Notes under the pieces: generated by a model
Seen by the model: the letters and a program-made list of their open reading frames with translations, nothing else
The model's database searches: none
Told to the model about the DNA's origin: nothing
Translations under genes and position numbers: made by a program
In this document: in pieces, positions 26,301 through 37,230 of the stretch
How the letters are laid out: the number at the start of each line of letters is the position of its first letter
Numbering within the stretch: the stretch's first letter is position 1
Source: Nematostella vectensis
Taxonomy: Eukaryota > Cnidaria > Anthozoa > Actiniaria > Edwardsiidae
NCBI RefSeq assembly: GCF_932526225.1
Contig: NC_064035.1
Location: forward strand, 4,525,501 to 4,589,500
Direction: 5' to 3'
DNA length: 64,000 bases

Positions 26301-29300
26301 TTTTAACATCGGAAGTTTAGAGATGAACCAATGATTGCGCTGTGTTGCAAAAGCACAGAAAGACCACAAAAAAGGTTTACGGTTGATCGATCCGATGATC
26401 GACAGTGACACAAAAGTTATAAAAAGGGAAATAGGTTAGTCTGTCACAGGGCTCCTTCTCTCTCCATTTCTTCTTTCAACTACAAGCGGCAAAAGATGTT
26501 AGATGCCATGAATTACATACCACATCTGTGAAAGTCCCACTAGGACACGGTTTACACTTAGACCACCCAGGTTGACTGTAATCTCCTGTACCACAGAACT
26601 GACAGTCATTGCCCGCAACGCTGTAAGAGCCGCCAGCACACTTGGTGCAGTTCATGGCAGACCCACCCTTCACTCCAATAACACTAATATTCGCTACTTT
26701 GGCCTCGAAAGAGGCTGAGCTGGACCTGAGTTCATCTGCCTGTTGGAACATCCACCTGAAATAAACATATGGGCAATACCTTATTTCATATTGTATATTC
26801 AGAGTAATAGCTTTGGCATAAAATAAATGTTCTCTGATGCGTAGCTGTGTTAACCTGAACATGTAAGTCATGTTCTTCAATGAGTAGCTGTGTTTACCTG
26901 AAAGTGTAAGTCCTGTTCTTTAATACATAGCTGTGTCTGACAAAACGTCCATCCCTCGTGGTTTCATGCCGGTACATGTAGCTTCCCTTGGGCTTTGTGC
27001 AGTTCACTTCGTCCACTATAGATCCATTCACCCACACTTGAAACACAAGATTACAGAAATTGATATCTGCCAAGTGTTGCCCCTCTACCGAACTCTGGGC
27101 TCCAGTTATATTGCACGTCACTGCACATGTGAAGTTGATCATGGCAAGATTGGAGATAATTTCAAACTCTGGAGACAGGAGATAGGAGTCAACATTCCCG
27201 ATAACTCTGCTGGTTCTGATGTGGTCACCGCTAGAAATCCAGCCACTCTGAAAAACAATAGTACGATTATTATTGACAGTGCATGTATTTATTCTTGTTT
27301 ATTCAGGGTAGCGTCCTTCAGCAATTATGTATGCTGGTATTAATGGGGGTTCTGATTTAAGCAAAAATCTAGCAGAAAAAGACATTATTAATTAATTATA
27401 CATAAAATCATCAGAAAAAAGTGTTGGAGTTGGGTTAGGAAATAGAAAATACAAAGAAACTGTTTTTTTGCCCTTTTTGAAGGCAGCAAAGGACTTGGAT
27501 CTCTTTATGATGGGTGGAAGCTCCAAGGAAAGTAAACTCCTTGGAAACCTTCATCCAAATTGACTGCCTGGTCACATTTCTAAGCATCTAAGTATACTAA
27601 GATCTAGATAAAAGCACAAAAGGATGATTGTACAGTAGTATGCCAAGGCCTTTCAGATGCCATCTTTCAATACCTTAATAGCACAATCCCCAGCACAGCC
27701 AGCAGAGAAGCCTTCAGGAAGACTGTCCTCTGACCAAGTGTAGTAATGCTTGCCAAGGAGAGCTACCTGCCCTGGGGGGCACTCTGCACATTTTATACCA
27801 TCGACGGAATGCAGTCCATTCATGCACTGTTGACACATGTATTTGCCCCCATTAGACACAATCTCGTAACCAGGTTGACATCTACACGGCTTCTTGACAG
27901 GGGTGACATCATTATTAGGCAAAGAACAAAGGGCGTGGTCTTTGTTGTTAACTGCAAACATAAAATGGAATATATGTTTGATCACACAGCAGTGTAGTTT
28001 TACAGAGTTTTCTACCCAGTTCAGAATCATGAGTGTTTATGAAAAAAATATGGCAAAAAATATAGCAAACTGATGCTAGTGATTTGAAATTTGAAACCTA
28101 CTTCTGACTGTTGCATATCTTGGCTTGATGGTTTGGTAGATCCCTGATGGTCCCTTTACGCAAGAGTCTAATGGGCCAGGGCTTAAGATAAGGTCATCAT
28201 CAGTACAATTCCTCATGGGATAACAAATATGGGATCCAAGCATAGACACCTTGTTATCTGGGCATGGCAGGCAACTGGTTTGTCCTATAAATTAGATTGG
28301 AGTATTTTGGTTAATGTTTTCTATATATGAAAAGCTTTTTTATGGAGAAAAATTACATTATCATTAAATATGTAGTATTCCTTTTAAGATACCAAAAACA
28401 AAGCTGTAACCTATTACCTTTTATCCTTGGTGTAAGATTTGGGCAGCAATTTAGAGAAAATGCTTAATATTCTGTTGAAACTTGTATTAAAAAACTGTTT
28501 TAGCTATTAAAACACTTGCTATTACTTTCTGACTTAGACTAATAATCTTGCTCTTACCAACGTCAGGTTGGTAGGTGAGATAGTCACATTTCTTACAGCT
28601 TGCTGAGCCTGGGCTTGAAGAGTAACTGCCAGCTGGGCATTGACTGCAAGTTGACTTGGGTTCATCTGTGCCAACCTTTAGCACGAACATGGGTTGAAAG
28701 ACAAGGCAATGCTTAACTGATTTACCATGAGCTGAAATAACATATTAAGGGGGGAGGGACTCCAAAAATTTTTAACCACCAAAAGGGGGGCCCCCGAAAT
28801 AAAAGGTCCTACAAAGGGGGCTCTGAATTTTTTAGGAGCCGTACTGTTCAGCTTTAATATTTTACTGAAAAGATCTATAAATATTAAGGCAAATTACCAA
28901 TGCATTCAATACTTTTGTCTTTATAAAGCATCATATACATAGATACGTCCAGCATTCAGTATATAAAAGTTGGATTTACCGATACAGTTTGTTATCAGTT
29001 AACAGGAACAAATGGAAATAAACATCTAAACAATGGTGGAGCCTGCAAATCCACAAAACGATATCCATACAAGAGCAAATATATACAAATGTATACTCTT
29101 CACAGACGTCCTTAGGGGCAGACCATGTGACTTTTGAGGGGGGGGGGGGGGGATTTTGAAAACAAAACAAAAATGCAAAAAAACAATCCTTTACAGGTTT
29201 TTACATGCAACTTGACTGGATCATCAACTCAGACAAGGAGGGCAACTTCGCAGTATTAATTTCCCAGATTTAAAGCCTTTTTTGTATATTGAGGTCGAAA

Positions 29301-32300
29301 GGGGGGAGGGATCTTAGCAAATTTTGGGGTTCTGGAAGGGGGGCACCAAAAAACATGGGGACTCTGAAATTTTAAGGTATCTTGGGTAAAAATCTTCCTC
29401 CCCCCCCCCCCCCCCCCCCCTTGGTGCATTTAATGTACACTCCCTAGCCTAACAGATTTACCAGTGGTTAAAAGTACATGAACAGTACTTACCAGGGTGA
29501 TGGACTGGATGTAAGCTTTGTCTAAAAGCCCTGGCTTAGGAAAGCTATAACAGCTCTTGCGGTAAACCCATTTCAATTGATGATAGCCCTGAAAGTTTCA
29601 CACAATACCTGGTAAAATGTACTGGAAAAAGTCTGTCTTTAAATGTATGCTACAGTACATAAGTGTAAGCGCAATTTAGCATAAGTTAAAATCGAGGATG
29701 ACTGTGTGCTCCTGGGTCTAGTTACTGCTGCGGCCTGGGCGCCCCCAGTTATTCAGGCCTTGGCATGTTTGCATCCTCTCTGATAGGTTTGCAAATCTCG
29801 CTTGACTCAACACTGGATTTGAATAAGTATAAATTTATACCTCAAACACCAAAGAACCTCTCTCTCAGTGACGAACTAATAAATAAAAAGTGTATGCAAT
29901 AAACTGACAATTTCTGACTTATGTACGACAACATTGTGAGGTCTTCTGTACAACAACTGTTAGAACAAACAAAATAGAAATATTTGTGCTATAAGGCAAG
30001 AAAAGTTATATGTTATAAAGAGTGTGTGTACTATTATTGTGTACATTCCAATTTTTTTCTAGTGTATGCATGGTATGGCCTTGAATGTGCTTGTACTAAA
30101 ATAAAACACGATCTGGGAGCCAGTCAGAGTGAGTATGTTTTACAAGCAGTGGCTTTAGTTAGCTAGCAAATAGAATACATAAAACTTACAGCTGTTAAAT
30201 TAACAGAAAAGGTGTTCCAGTCAAACTGCATGCCTTCGTAACTCATCATCTCCTTGTTGTCCACAAAAAATGCAAGACCATCGCAGCCTAAGTAGTTTCT
30301 GTAACATTTTCGACCATCTACACGATATGTGAAACTGACAGAGCTTTTATCCATGATAAATCTCTTCCTCAAAGTGAGTACAGAAATGAGACACCTTGTC
30401 TTACTATTATCTCCTGAGTCAATAGAGTTGTTCAGATCTGAAACGGCAATTTAGAGAAACAAAGTATAACATTTAACTTGAATAGTGGGTCTTACTCTGG
30501 TCCATCTGATGTCAAAATGAAATCCTTCAAAATCTTAAGAAAAAAATATATGTATTGTGTATACAGGACCCTTAAAAGGAGGGTGAGAAAAAAATACAAA
30601 TGTAGCATATCCTCACAGGTTTCTTTTCATTATGGAATACTGACAATTAAAGCAAAGCAGGTTCTTATTTTCCACTACAGGTCCTGAATCACCCAAACTG
30701 TTGCATTGCAATGCTATCTGCAATGTTATTATTTATTGGAGAGCAGAATATGTTACAAAATTCCCACATTTTTGTTATATTTTTCTTGGGGGACCTTTTA
30801 TGTGAGAACCTCGTGATCCTTATTGGATTGGCAGGTTCTTTTAATATTCTAGGGTATTAAAATCAATAATTTCTGCCTATAGGTTCACTAGGTTCTTACA
30901 CACATATTTTTACTATATAAAAGACTGAATACTAAATACTGTTAATAACTTAGCTTACAGGTTGCTTTCCATGGACTGCAAGGCTCGACATAGTCACGAA
31001 ACATATCACAGTATGTGACAATATCCGACTCCTCTGGGGGCACTGACCCATTGACTGACCATGTTTCCCAGTTGTCTATGATCTCCCCACCAGATCCATA
31101 GCTACCAGAAGGGCAGGCTTTACACTCTAAACCCTGCAGGCCAGTACCAGGGGCACAGTCACAGGGAACATCTACTGGTTTAGGTAGAAGACTATTGTCT
31201 GATAATGTACTGGAAACAAGAATACAAGTGGCACAATAAATATACAGCACTTCTACTTCTACTCTATATTACAATATTCAATTCAATTCAACATATTAAA
31301 CAATATATTACTCAACACTTAAGAGCTATTTCTTCATTCATTATTCACGCCATTAATTTAGTTTACCACTTAATTATGATTGAATATTTGTACCTTTATT
31401 TGGTGACCAAATATGCTCAATAGATTATTTGCCACAATTGATAATATTTAAATGCCAATTCCCGCCATATAGATAATAAATTAGCCAATATAGTTTTTAA
31501 CAGAAAAACATATTTTGCATTTATTATTGAAAAGACCCCTGGACTTCAAACTAAAGCTTAAGGGTGTTTGGACATTTATCTGAGGGCCGTTGCTAGGGAA
31601 ACTTCAAGACGTTATAAATCTGCCAAACATTGGTGAAATGGAATTAATTATGTATATAAATCTCTAAATTTTGATAACATTATAAGGCAATGACATCATC
31701 ACATGATGTCACAACAGAAAAATTATATAATCTTAGGTGTTGCAGTACCTGCATTGATAAATTTGGCTTTATAACATTATTCAGGAGGGTGCCTTCAAAG
31801 TTACATAAGCGTTTTCCATTCTTCCAAATAATAACATTTTCCCACATTTCAATTTTTCCACTCTTATCTAAATAATTTCTTTTTTTGTAGATGGCAACTA
31901 GGTGAATATTCTTTGCCTAAAAAAAATTGCGATCATTCCTCTTCTCAAAGATTATAGAAAAAGAAACGCAAACCGGAAGTAGAATTATCTATGCATGTGA
32001 AATTTAGTATTGCGATAAAGCCTGGTTACAAATGCGAATGCTGTGAAATAATTTTGTTATCAAAATATTGACTATTCTCTCGCTGTTCAACAGTAAAATA
32101 TGCATTGAAACAACTCTTTTTTCACTCAAATCTGCACTTCAGGTCGCTGAGTAGGTGCCCTAGATGAAAAACTAGCCTATTTTTGTTATACAGTATTTGC
32201 TGTTTTTCTCGCTAGTTTTGGTGTTTGTTTTCTAAGCTAAGAATGTTATGTGTTTTCCCGCTATTCAATTTTACTGCCTAAAAGTGTGAAGTTCCGGGAT

Positions 32301-33296
32301 GATCGCACGCCTAACAACCAATCGCCAAGTGACGAGAAATTTCATAACACCCAAACTCAATGTAAACTTTCATTAAAAAATCTTTCAGAGAGTAAAAAGA
32401 AGAGTTTATAAGATTCTAGGCAAGAAAAAAAAAAGATTGGAGTTTGAAACAGGGCTTTGAAAATTGATGATCAAGTTATTGGCAGTGCAAAAAGGGTATA
32501 GAGTTGTGACATAGATGACAGGAGGTGGCCTAAAGGGTGAGGAGGCTTAAAATTAAGTTCAGAGACAAAATTTTAGGACTCATATTATTTTTTGGTGGAA
32601 AATCTATAATGCTCTTTACGGAACGGCATGATATTGGAGTTATTGGGGGTAACCAAAGTACTGTTGCTATCACATTGTCTTTCAGTCTTGATAATGATTA
32701 ATAAAGAAATCATAAGCTTTTTAATGACATTAAGATTGAGTATTATGGCATTTACTATCGCTTTGACAAGCAAACAATGAATTTAGTGAATGTTCCCAAA
32801 TCGACGGCTTTACCCTCCGAACGATATAAATATTACATTCTGAAGTTAGACTTTCAGAAGCAATATATTTACCTTATGAAAACAGTTCAAAGCAAACCAT
32901 CAAAATTACTTCTCAAAAACCGCGTGTTTTCCGGATTGTTGTGCAACTAATGACAATGAGTAACGAGCGATCATAATCACCATATTTGTTGTAGTTTCTT
33001 ACAATCACTACATAACTTTAGTACACACAACACAATTAGATCAAGTCAATATCCAGTAATTTCCTCTTGCTGGCTGTGCAAAGCAAATCAGTACTACTCA
33101 AAGCATGCCCAAAGTAAAGGCAAACTTACCAGTCGTTCTTTTTGTAAGAGACAATTTGTCTCTTTTGGGTCTTGGGATCGCACAGCAAATTTGTTGTGCC
33201 GATGTCGTTTTTGGTACAGTCAGCACCATCAGAGTGTTTTAAGCATGTTCCAAAAAGCAATATGGACAGGAAGACATATCTGAGAGACGTGCTCAT
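23390..33296 (-). CDS. ELAPOR: ELAPOR (EIG121/KIAA1324) family membrane protein, eleven exons
   Basis: Family members are type I proteins of the Golgi, endosome-lysosome and cell surface, linked in vertebrates to autophagy and secretory granule maturation. Exons: 33130-33296, 30959-31209, 30190-30437, 29493-29588, 28558-28675, 28102-28284, 27674-27951, 26898-27247, 26521-26755, 24418-24880 and 23390-23928. All phases match, giving 975 residues (vertebrate proteins are about 1,010-1,030). I start at MSTSLRYVFL because a hydrophobic signal peptide ending near HSDGA follows; an in-frame upstream ATG at 33366-33368 would disrupt it. Next come several Cys-rich EGF/TNFR-like modules (CPAGSYSSSPG, CPPGQV, CPSGTFTDV), a domain with GDHI as in the human protein, a mannose-6-phosphate-receptor-homology-like region, then one membrane helix (VVVVALLIVAGYFFW) and a tail with RYKYYSMI and a Glu-rich patch. 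One human genome paralogue pair (ELAPOR1/2) corresponds to this single gene, so I cannot choose between them. Confidence 0.92.
24893..25917. repeat. 41-bp minisatellite, about 25 copies, in ELAPOR intron 9
   Basis: The unit is built on ATGTATTATAGGGCTATGAG followed by ATGTGGTCAGAACGAAAAGA. A shorter variant replaces the GTCAGAACGAAAAG part with GTCAAAAAAG and is interspersed among full units. The array starts about 13 bp upstream of the exon 10 acceptor. Confidence 0.92.
28745..29425. repeat. G/C-run-rich diverged repeats in ELAPOR intron 4
   Basis: Two diverged stretches (about 28745-28850 and 29290-29420) share GGGGGGAGGGA, AAATTTT and GGACTCTGAAAT-like words, and the second ends in 21 C at 29400-29420. 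A run of G lies at about 29139-29152. They resemble decayed copies of one dispersed element. Confidence 0.5.
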
Positions 33297-34667
33297 GTTC
33301 ACAAGACTAAAGGCGAGCACGCCGGTACACTTTGTTCGAGCGTTGAGATCGAAGCCTTGAATAAACAAGGATTTTTTACAGTGCTGCGCGGTATAATTAC
33401 AACACAGGAATCCCTAAAGTTGCTGGGGTAGCACTCCATAATATGACGCAGAGGGTTCCATTGTGTGTTGGGGCCTTGACTAGGCCTAGTTTAACAATTT
33501 TTTGTTTAAATCTTTGACATGATAAACATATTTTTTTATTGTCAGACGATGCATTTCATAAGGGGAGTGTGTGCGGAACTACACTTTGGGGACCGCGCGG
33601 GAGAATTGGGTATAAATAAAACAAGGCTATGTATATGTACTGTAACAAATGTTTGCTTATTTTTTTGTAAAGTTTAAAGAACCCCTCTCAGTAAAGCATC
33701 TATGAGGAGGGTTTTGGGGTTTAAGCCCCCCTTTGAGCTGCCTGACAGCCATTTAACAAAAAAAGTAACCCCTCCCCCCTTTGTCACTGAGCCAACCCAC
33801 CCCCTTTTCTGTCATGATTTGTCCAACAAAGGAATACGCGAGAAGATTCTCTCTTACCATCACATTAATTCCAGTTTTTCCGAAAAAGTCCAGCATTTAT
33901 TGAAAAGATTCGTCATGCCTGCTCTACCGACTTTTTAAATCCTCTTGACGATAATTCAATTATGCCACCTGTCAAAACAAGCGCCATTTCTTGTCCTCGA
34001 GATCAAACGAGTATTTGATCGACCTGCTCCGACCGAAAAAAACAACAACACACAAGCAAAAGTACAACTTGACTCACTCTGAAAACCAGGATTAATAATA
34101 AGCTTAACTCAACAGACAGTCACTTTACTTAAGACGTGGGTTAGAAAGGAAGACAAAACGTAAAATGCACTGTAAATAGCGATTTTCTTAAAAGGGTTTG
34201 GTTGATCTTTGGTGCGATAAAGATAAACAACGGGTATGATCTTCAAAAGGGAAAAGCGTTTTTTTATTTTATTTTACCAAGTCATGATAAGAAACGGGGA
34301 GCTATTACAAAACTATACACATCATTTTTGACACGGTTTTTGACACGGCTCTGGGAAAGAATTCGTGAGTTTTCAAGAAAATTTCTAGGTTTGCTTAGTA
34401 AAAAAGCAGTTGTTCCACAGAGTTTGATCTTTTGCTGTTTTGACATGATCCCTGAAGCTTGCCGCATAAACAACAGGTGTACTTCTTACGGATGGCAGCG
34501 TCTTCCAACCATCGAACTTTTCAAAGCACGTAGTTACGCTTCCCCAAGCAAATATTCACCGAAGCATAAGAAATGGGAAAAGCGAGTGCTTTTCATTAGA
34601 CGCTTCAGAAAGTACCTAGCCGGTTCATTGAGTGCCTATTGAATGTGTCAACTTCTTTTTATTGCTC
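33297..34667. other. Divergent intergenic region between ELAPOR and the 376-aa gene
   Basis: The two genes start on opposite strands 1.37 kb apart, so both promoters should lie here. I see no convincing TATA box. A 146-codon plus-strand frame at 34202-34642 ends just upstream of the next gene's start and has no family resemblance; I read it as 5' UTR or chance. Confidence 0.5.
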
Positions 34668-35798
34668 ATGGCCAAGACAAGGTTTTTTGCACTCAGATAT
34701 CTGGTTTTCAGTTCTGTTCTCATAATTGGTACGGTGACAGTTTTGTTGTTTACTCGCTCTTCAAATAAGAAGACGACCCTATCAAGCGAAAACCATTGGA
34801 ACGTCGTGGCAAACCGAACATGGTTGTACCTGGGAGAGACTATTAAACCAACAGAAAAAAAAGACTTGAGAAACAAGAATTTCCTATACTTGGTTCAAGC
34901 CGAATCATGTCTTCCACTACATTTATTAAAAGCAAATTTATTGGGGAATGGGGACGATAGAGATGCGATGGTTCTTACCTGGAAAAGCGAGTGCAGACAA
35001 AGACAAGGCGAATCGCTTTCGCATATATCGTACATCTTCGACAAAAATCAAACGTGGGGTTCAGGAAGGAACCTTCTTTTCCAGAGAGGACTTAAACGAA
35101 GGAACACGTACTTATACTACATTTTTCTTGACGAGGATATCGAGTTCTCATTCACAGAAAATGTTACCAAGAGGGACATTTACAATTCGACGAGTCCTCT
35201 TACATCTTTTGAAAACTTTCTCAAAGGTTTGGAGCCCGCTGTAGGATTAGCGAACTTTTGCAGTCGATGCGGACGTTTCCTGCCAGATTCCTCTTATGTT
35301 GCATCTTCGTGCTGCTCTCCGCGTCCAATCAACGGTATTTTACCATCAGTGTTACCAGTCAGCATAACATTTGATGCAGCGTTCAATGCTTTCCATCGCA
35401 ATGCGGTAAAATACTTGTTGCCCTATAAACTCAACTATGAGAATACAAGTTGGTGGGAAAGTCAAAAGTACATAATTCTTGCGTCCGATGTGCTATTTAG
35501 AGGTCGCGTGTTGCGTTATAACACCGTTACAGCACTAAACACAATCCACAGAAACTACCCAAAACAGCAATACAACAACTGGAAAGAGATACTGATGGGT
35601 ATAAAAACTTCAATGCCTACGAAATTCCATAACTTGAGCGTGTTTCAAGAGGACCCTGTCCCCCAACTTCCGTTCAACGTAAGTGGAAATGTGATGTTCA
35701 CACCCCGATGGAACGTTAGTATGAAGATGGTTAAACTGCCTATCCAGCCTTTGGCACATTTCAGATCAGTCCAAAGGGATCAAAACTCAGTATTTTAA
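34668..35798 (+). CDS. Putative type II membrane protein, glycosyltransferase-like
   Basis: Intronless frame of 376 residues starting at MAKTRFF. I prefer this ATG over the in-frame one 12 codons upstream because a short basic N-terminus followed by one hydrophobic helix (about residues 8-28) is the standard Golgi type II anchor. The lumenal part holds at least seven N-glycosylation sequons, several Cys, paired aromatic strands and YIFLDEDIEF at 151-160. The Asp155-Glu-Asp157 motif after a hydrophobic strand looks like the DxD metal-binding motif of GT-A glycosyltransferases. SWWESQKYIILASDVLF further on resembles a segment that in such enzymes closes the nucleotide-sugar pocket. I cannot assign it to a named family, so the enzymatic role is inference. 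AATAAA follows at 35978-35983. Absence of introns among intron-rich neighbours suggests a retrocopy or a single-exon family. Confidence 0.7.
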   Translation: MAKTRFFALRYLVFSSVLIIGTVTVLLFTRSSNKKTTLSSENHWNVVANRTWLYLGETIKPTEKKDLRNKNFLYLVQAESCLPLHLLKANLLGNGDDRDAMVLTWKSECRQRQGESLSHISYIFDKNQTWGSGRNLLFQRGLKRRNTYLYYIFLDEDIEFSFTENVTKRDIYNSTSPLTSFENFLKGLEPAVGLANFCSRCGRFLPDSSYVASSCCSPRPINGILPSVLPVSITFDAAFNAFHRNAVKYLLPYKLNYENTSWWESQKYIILASDVLFRGRVLRYNTVTALNTIHRNYPKQQYNNWKEILMGIKTSMPTKFHNLSVFQEDPVPQLPFNVSGNVMFTPRWNVSMKMVKLPIQPLAHFRSVQRDQNSVF

Positions 35799-35977
35799 CT
35801 AGTAGTTCAACTAGGGCAAAAGCAACTAGCATCGACTGTAACCGTATAGTTTCACCGAATTTTTGCACACTGCAAGAGGCCACGGTCAGGAGATTTCCGT
35901 GGACAACGGTTTTATAGATAGCCTTTAAAATCACCCATTAATATTATGGTAGTCTTAATTATCCGCTTGATGCATTG

Positions 35978-35983
35978 AATAAA
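35978..35983 (+). promoter_or_regulatory. Poly(A) signal of the 376-aa gene
   Basis: AATAAA 180 bp past the stop codon at 35796-35798, the first canonical signal downstream. Confidence 0.6.
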
Positions 35984-36284
35984 TTAGGACCTCATAAAAA
36001 AGACCGCCATTAAAGCGGATAAACTCGAATATAGACAACTTCTATATGGATACCCTCCTCATAGGGGTCCAGGCCAAATATGGAAAGCCTTACTCTAATA
36101 GTGAACTGTCGCTGCCGTGTATATGTCGCTCGTTCAATGAAAGACACTGGCTTGATTTCTCGGCTTGACAAGGGGAGACATTATAGATAGTATTAGGATT
36201 GGTTTATCACTCCGGAACGAGAATATCAAACTCAATCAAAGGTTGGTATGTAGAAAAGGAACTAATGACACAACTTTAAGTGCC

Positions 36285-36765
36285 AAGTAGAGCATCGGAC
36301 GTGGGAGGTGCCCGATCGAGCATCGCGAAATCAGATACAGGGTGTTGTCCAGTAGAGCATCGGACGTTGGGGGTGTCCGGTCGAGGATCGGACATTGGGG
36401 TGTCCGGTAGAGTACGGGGGATGGGGGTGTCCGTTTGAGTCGGATGTGGGAAGCGTGCGGTGGGGCATCGGACATGGGGAGTGTCCATGCAGTATCGGAA
36501 TAGTGTCCAGTAGAGTATGTGGAATGGAAAGTGTCCGTTTTTGTTATGGGAAATGGGGAGTGTCTGGTTGAGTATCAGACATGGGTTGTGTCCCATACAG
36601 TATCCAATATGGGGTGCGTCCGGTAGAGTATCCGGTCGAGTTCAGACACAGAAGGAGAGTATCGGACATGGAGAACATCCTGTAGAGGAACAGACATGAA
36701 GAAAGTGTCCGTTAGAGTATCGGACATGGGGAGTGTCCGGCAGAGCATCGGACATGCATACTCCC
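36285..36765. repeat. Degenerate ~30-bp tandem array
   Basis: Diverged units built on GTAGAGTATCGGACATGGGG and AGTGTCCG. Unit length and sequence drift along the array, indicating an old array. Read on the minus strand it yields Pro/Thr-rich spurious peptides. Confidence 0.8.
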
Positions 36766-36854
36766 TTTGTCCGAATTTGGCATTTGAAAATACTAATAAA
36801 ATCGAGAAATTTCCATAAATATCATTATTTCATTGTCATATTCATAAGAAAAAA

Positions 36855-37080
36855 ATATAACACAGCTTTAGGCACTGCCTAAAGACGGAGTTCTCCAGTA
36901 CAACCCAGAAACTACAAAAATGTTATCGAATTGTATAATTGTATAAAATCGATTGATTACATATTTTAAAGAAAACCATTATTATTATATTTTATATGAA
37001 AAATACAACATAGCTTTAGGCACTGCCCAAATGCGGAGCTCTTCAGTACAACACGGGAAACTACAAAAACCTTATCGTAA
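36855..37080. repeat. Duplicated block with GCTTTAGGCACTGCC core
   Basis: Two direct copies about 150 bp apart, each containing AGCTTTAGGCACTGCC, CGGAG, CAGTACAAC and AAACTACAAAAA. In the first copy CTTTAGGCACTGCCTAAAG forms a short hairpin; in the second it is mutated. Confidence 0.75.
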
Positions 37081-37230
37081 GTTTACCGCTCTTGTGCAGC
37101 TTCATATACCTCACTGCTAAGGTAACATATTGATAATTCATGAGGTAAAATTGAATAAAATCATTTGATTACATATTATAATGAAAAGAAATAAATAAGA
37201 AATATTCTAATGAGAAAAACAAAACTTAGG

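Larger units (their letters stand above)
35799..37230. other. Convergent intergenic region with repeats
   Basis: Lies between the 3' ends of the 376-aa gene and NT5C3. It contains the plus-strand AATAAA at 35978, the degenerate array at 36285-36765 and a duplicated block at about 36855-37080. No coding region is supported; the minus-strand ORFs at 36236-36596 are repeat-derived. Confidence 0.6.

Noticed and set aside
34202-34642. 146-codon plus-strand ORF before the glycosyltransferase-like gene
   Set aside because: No family resemblance; more likely 5' UTR or chance frame.
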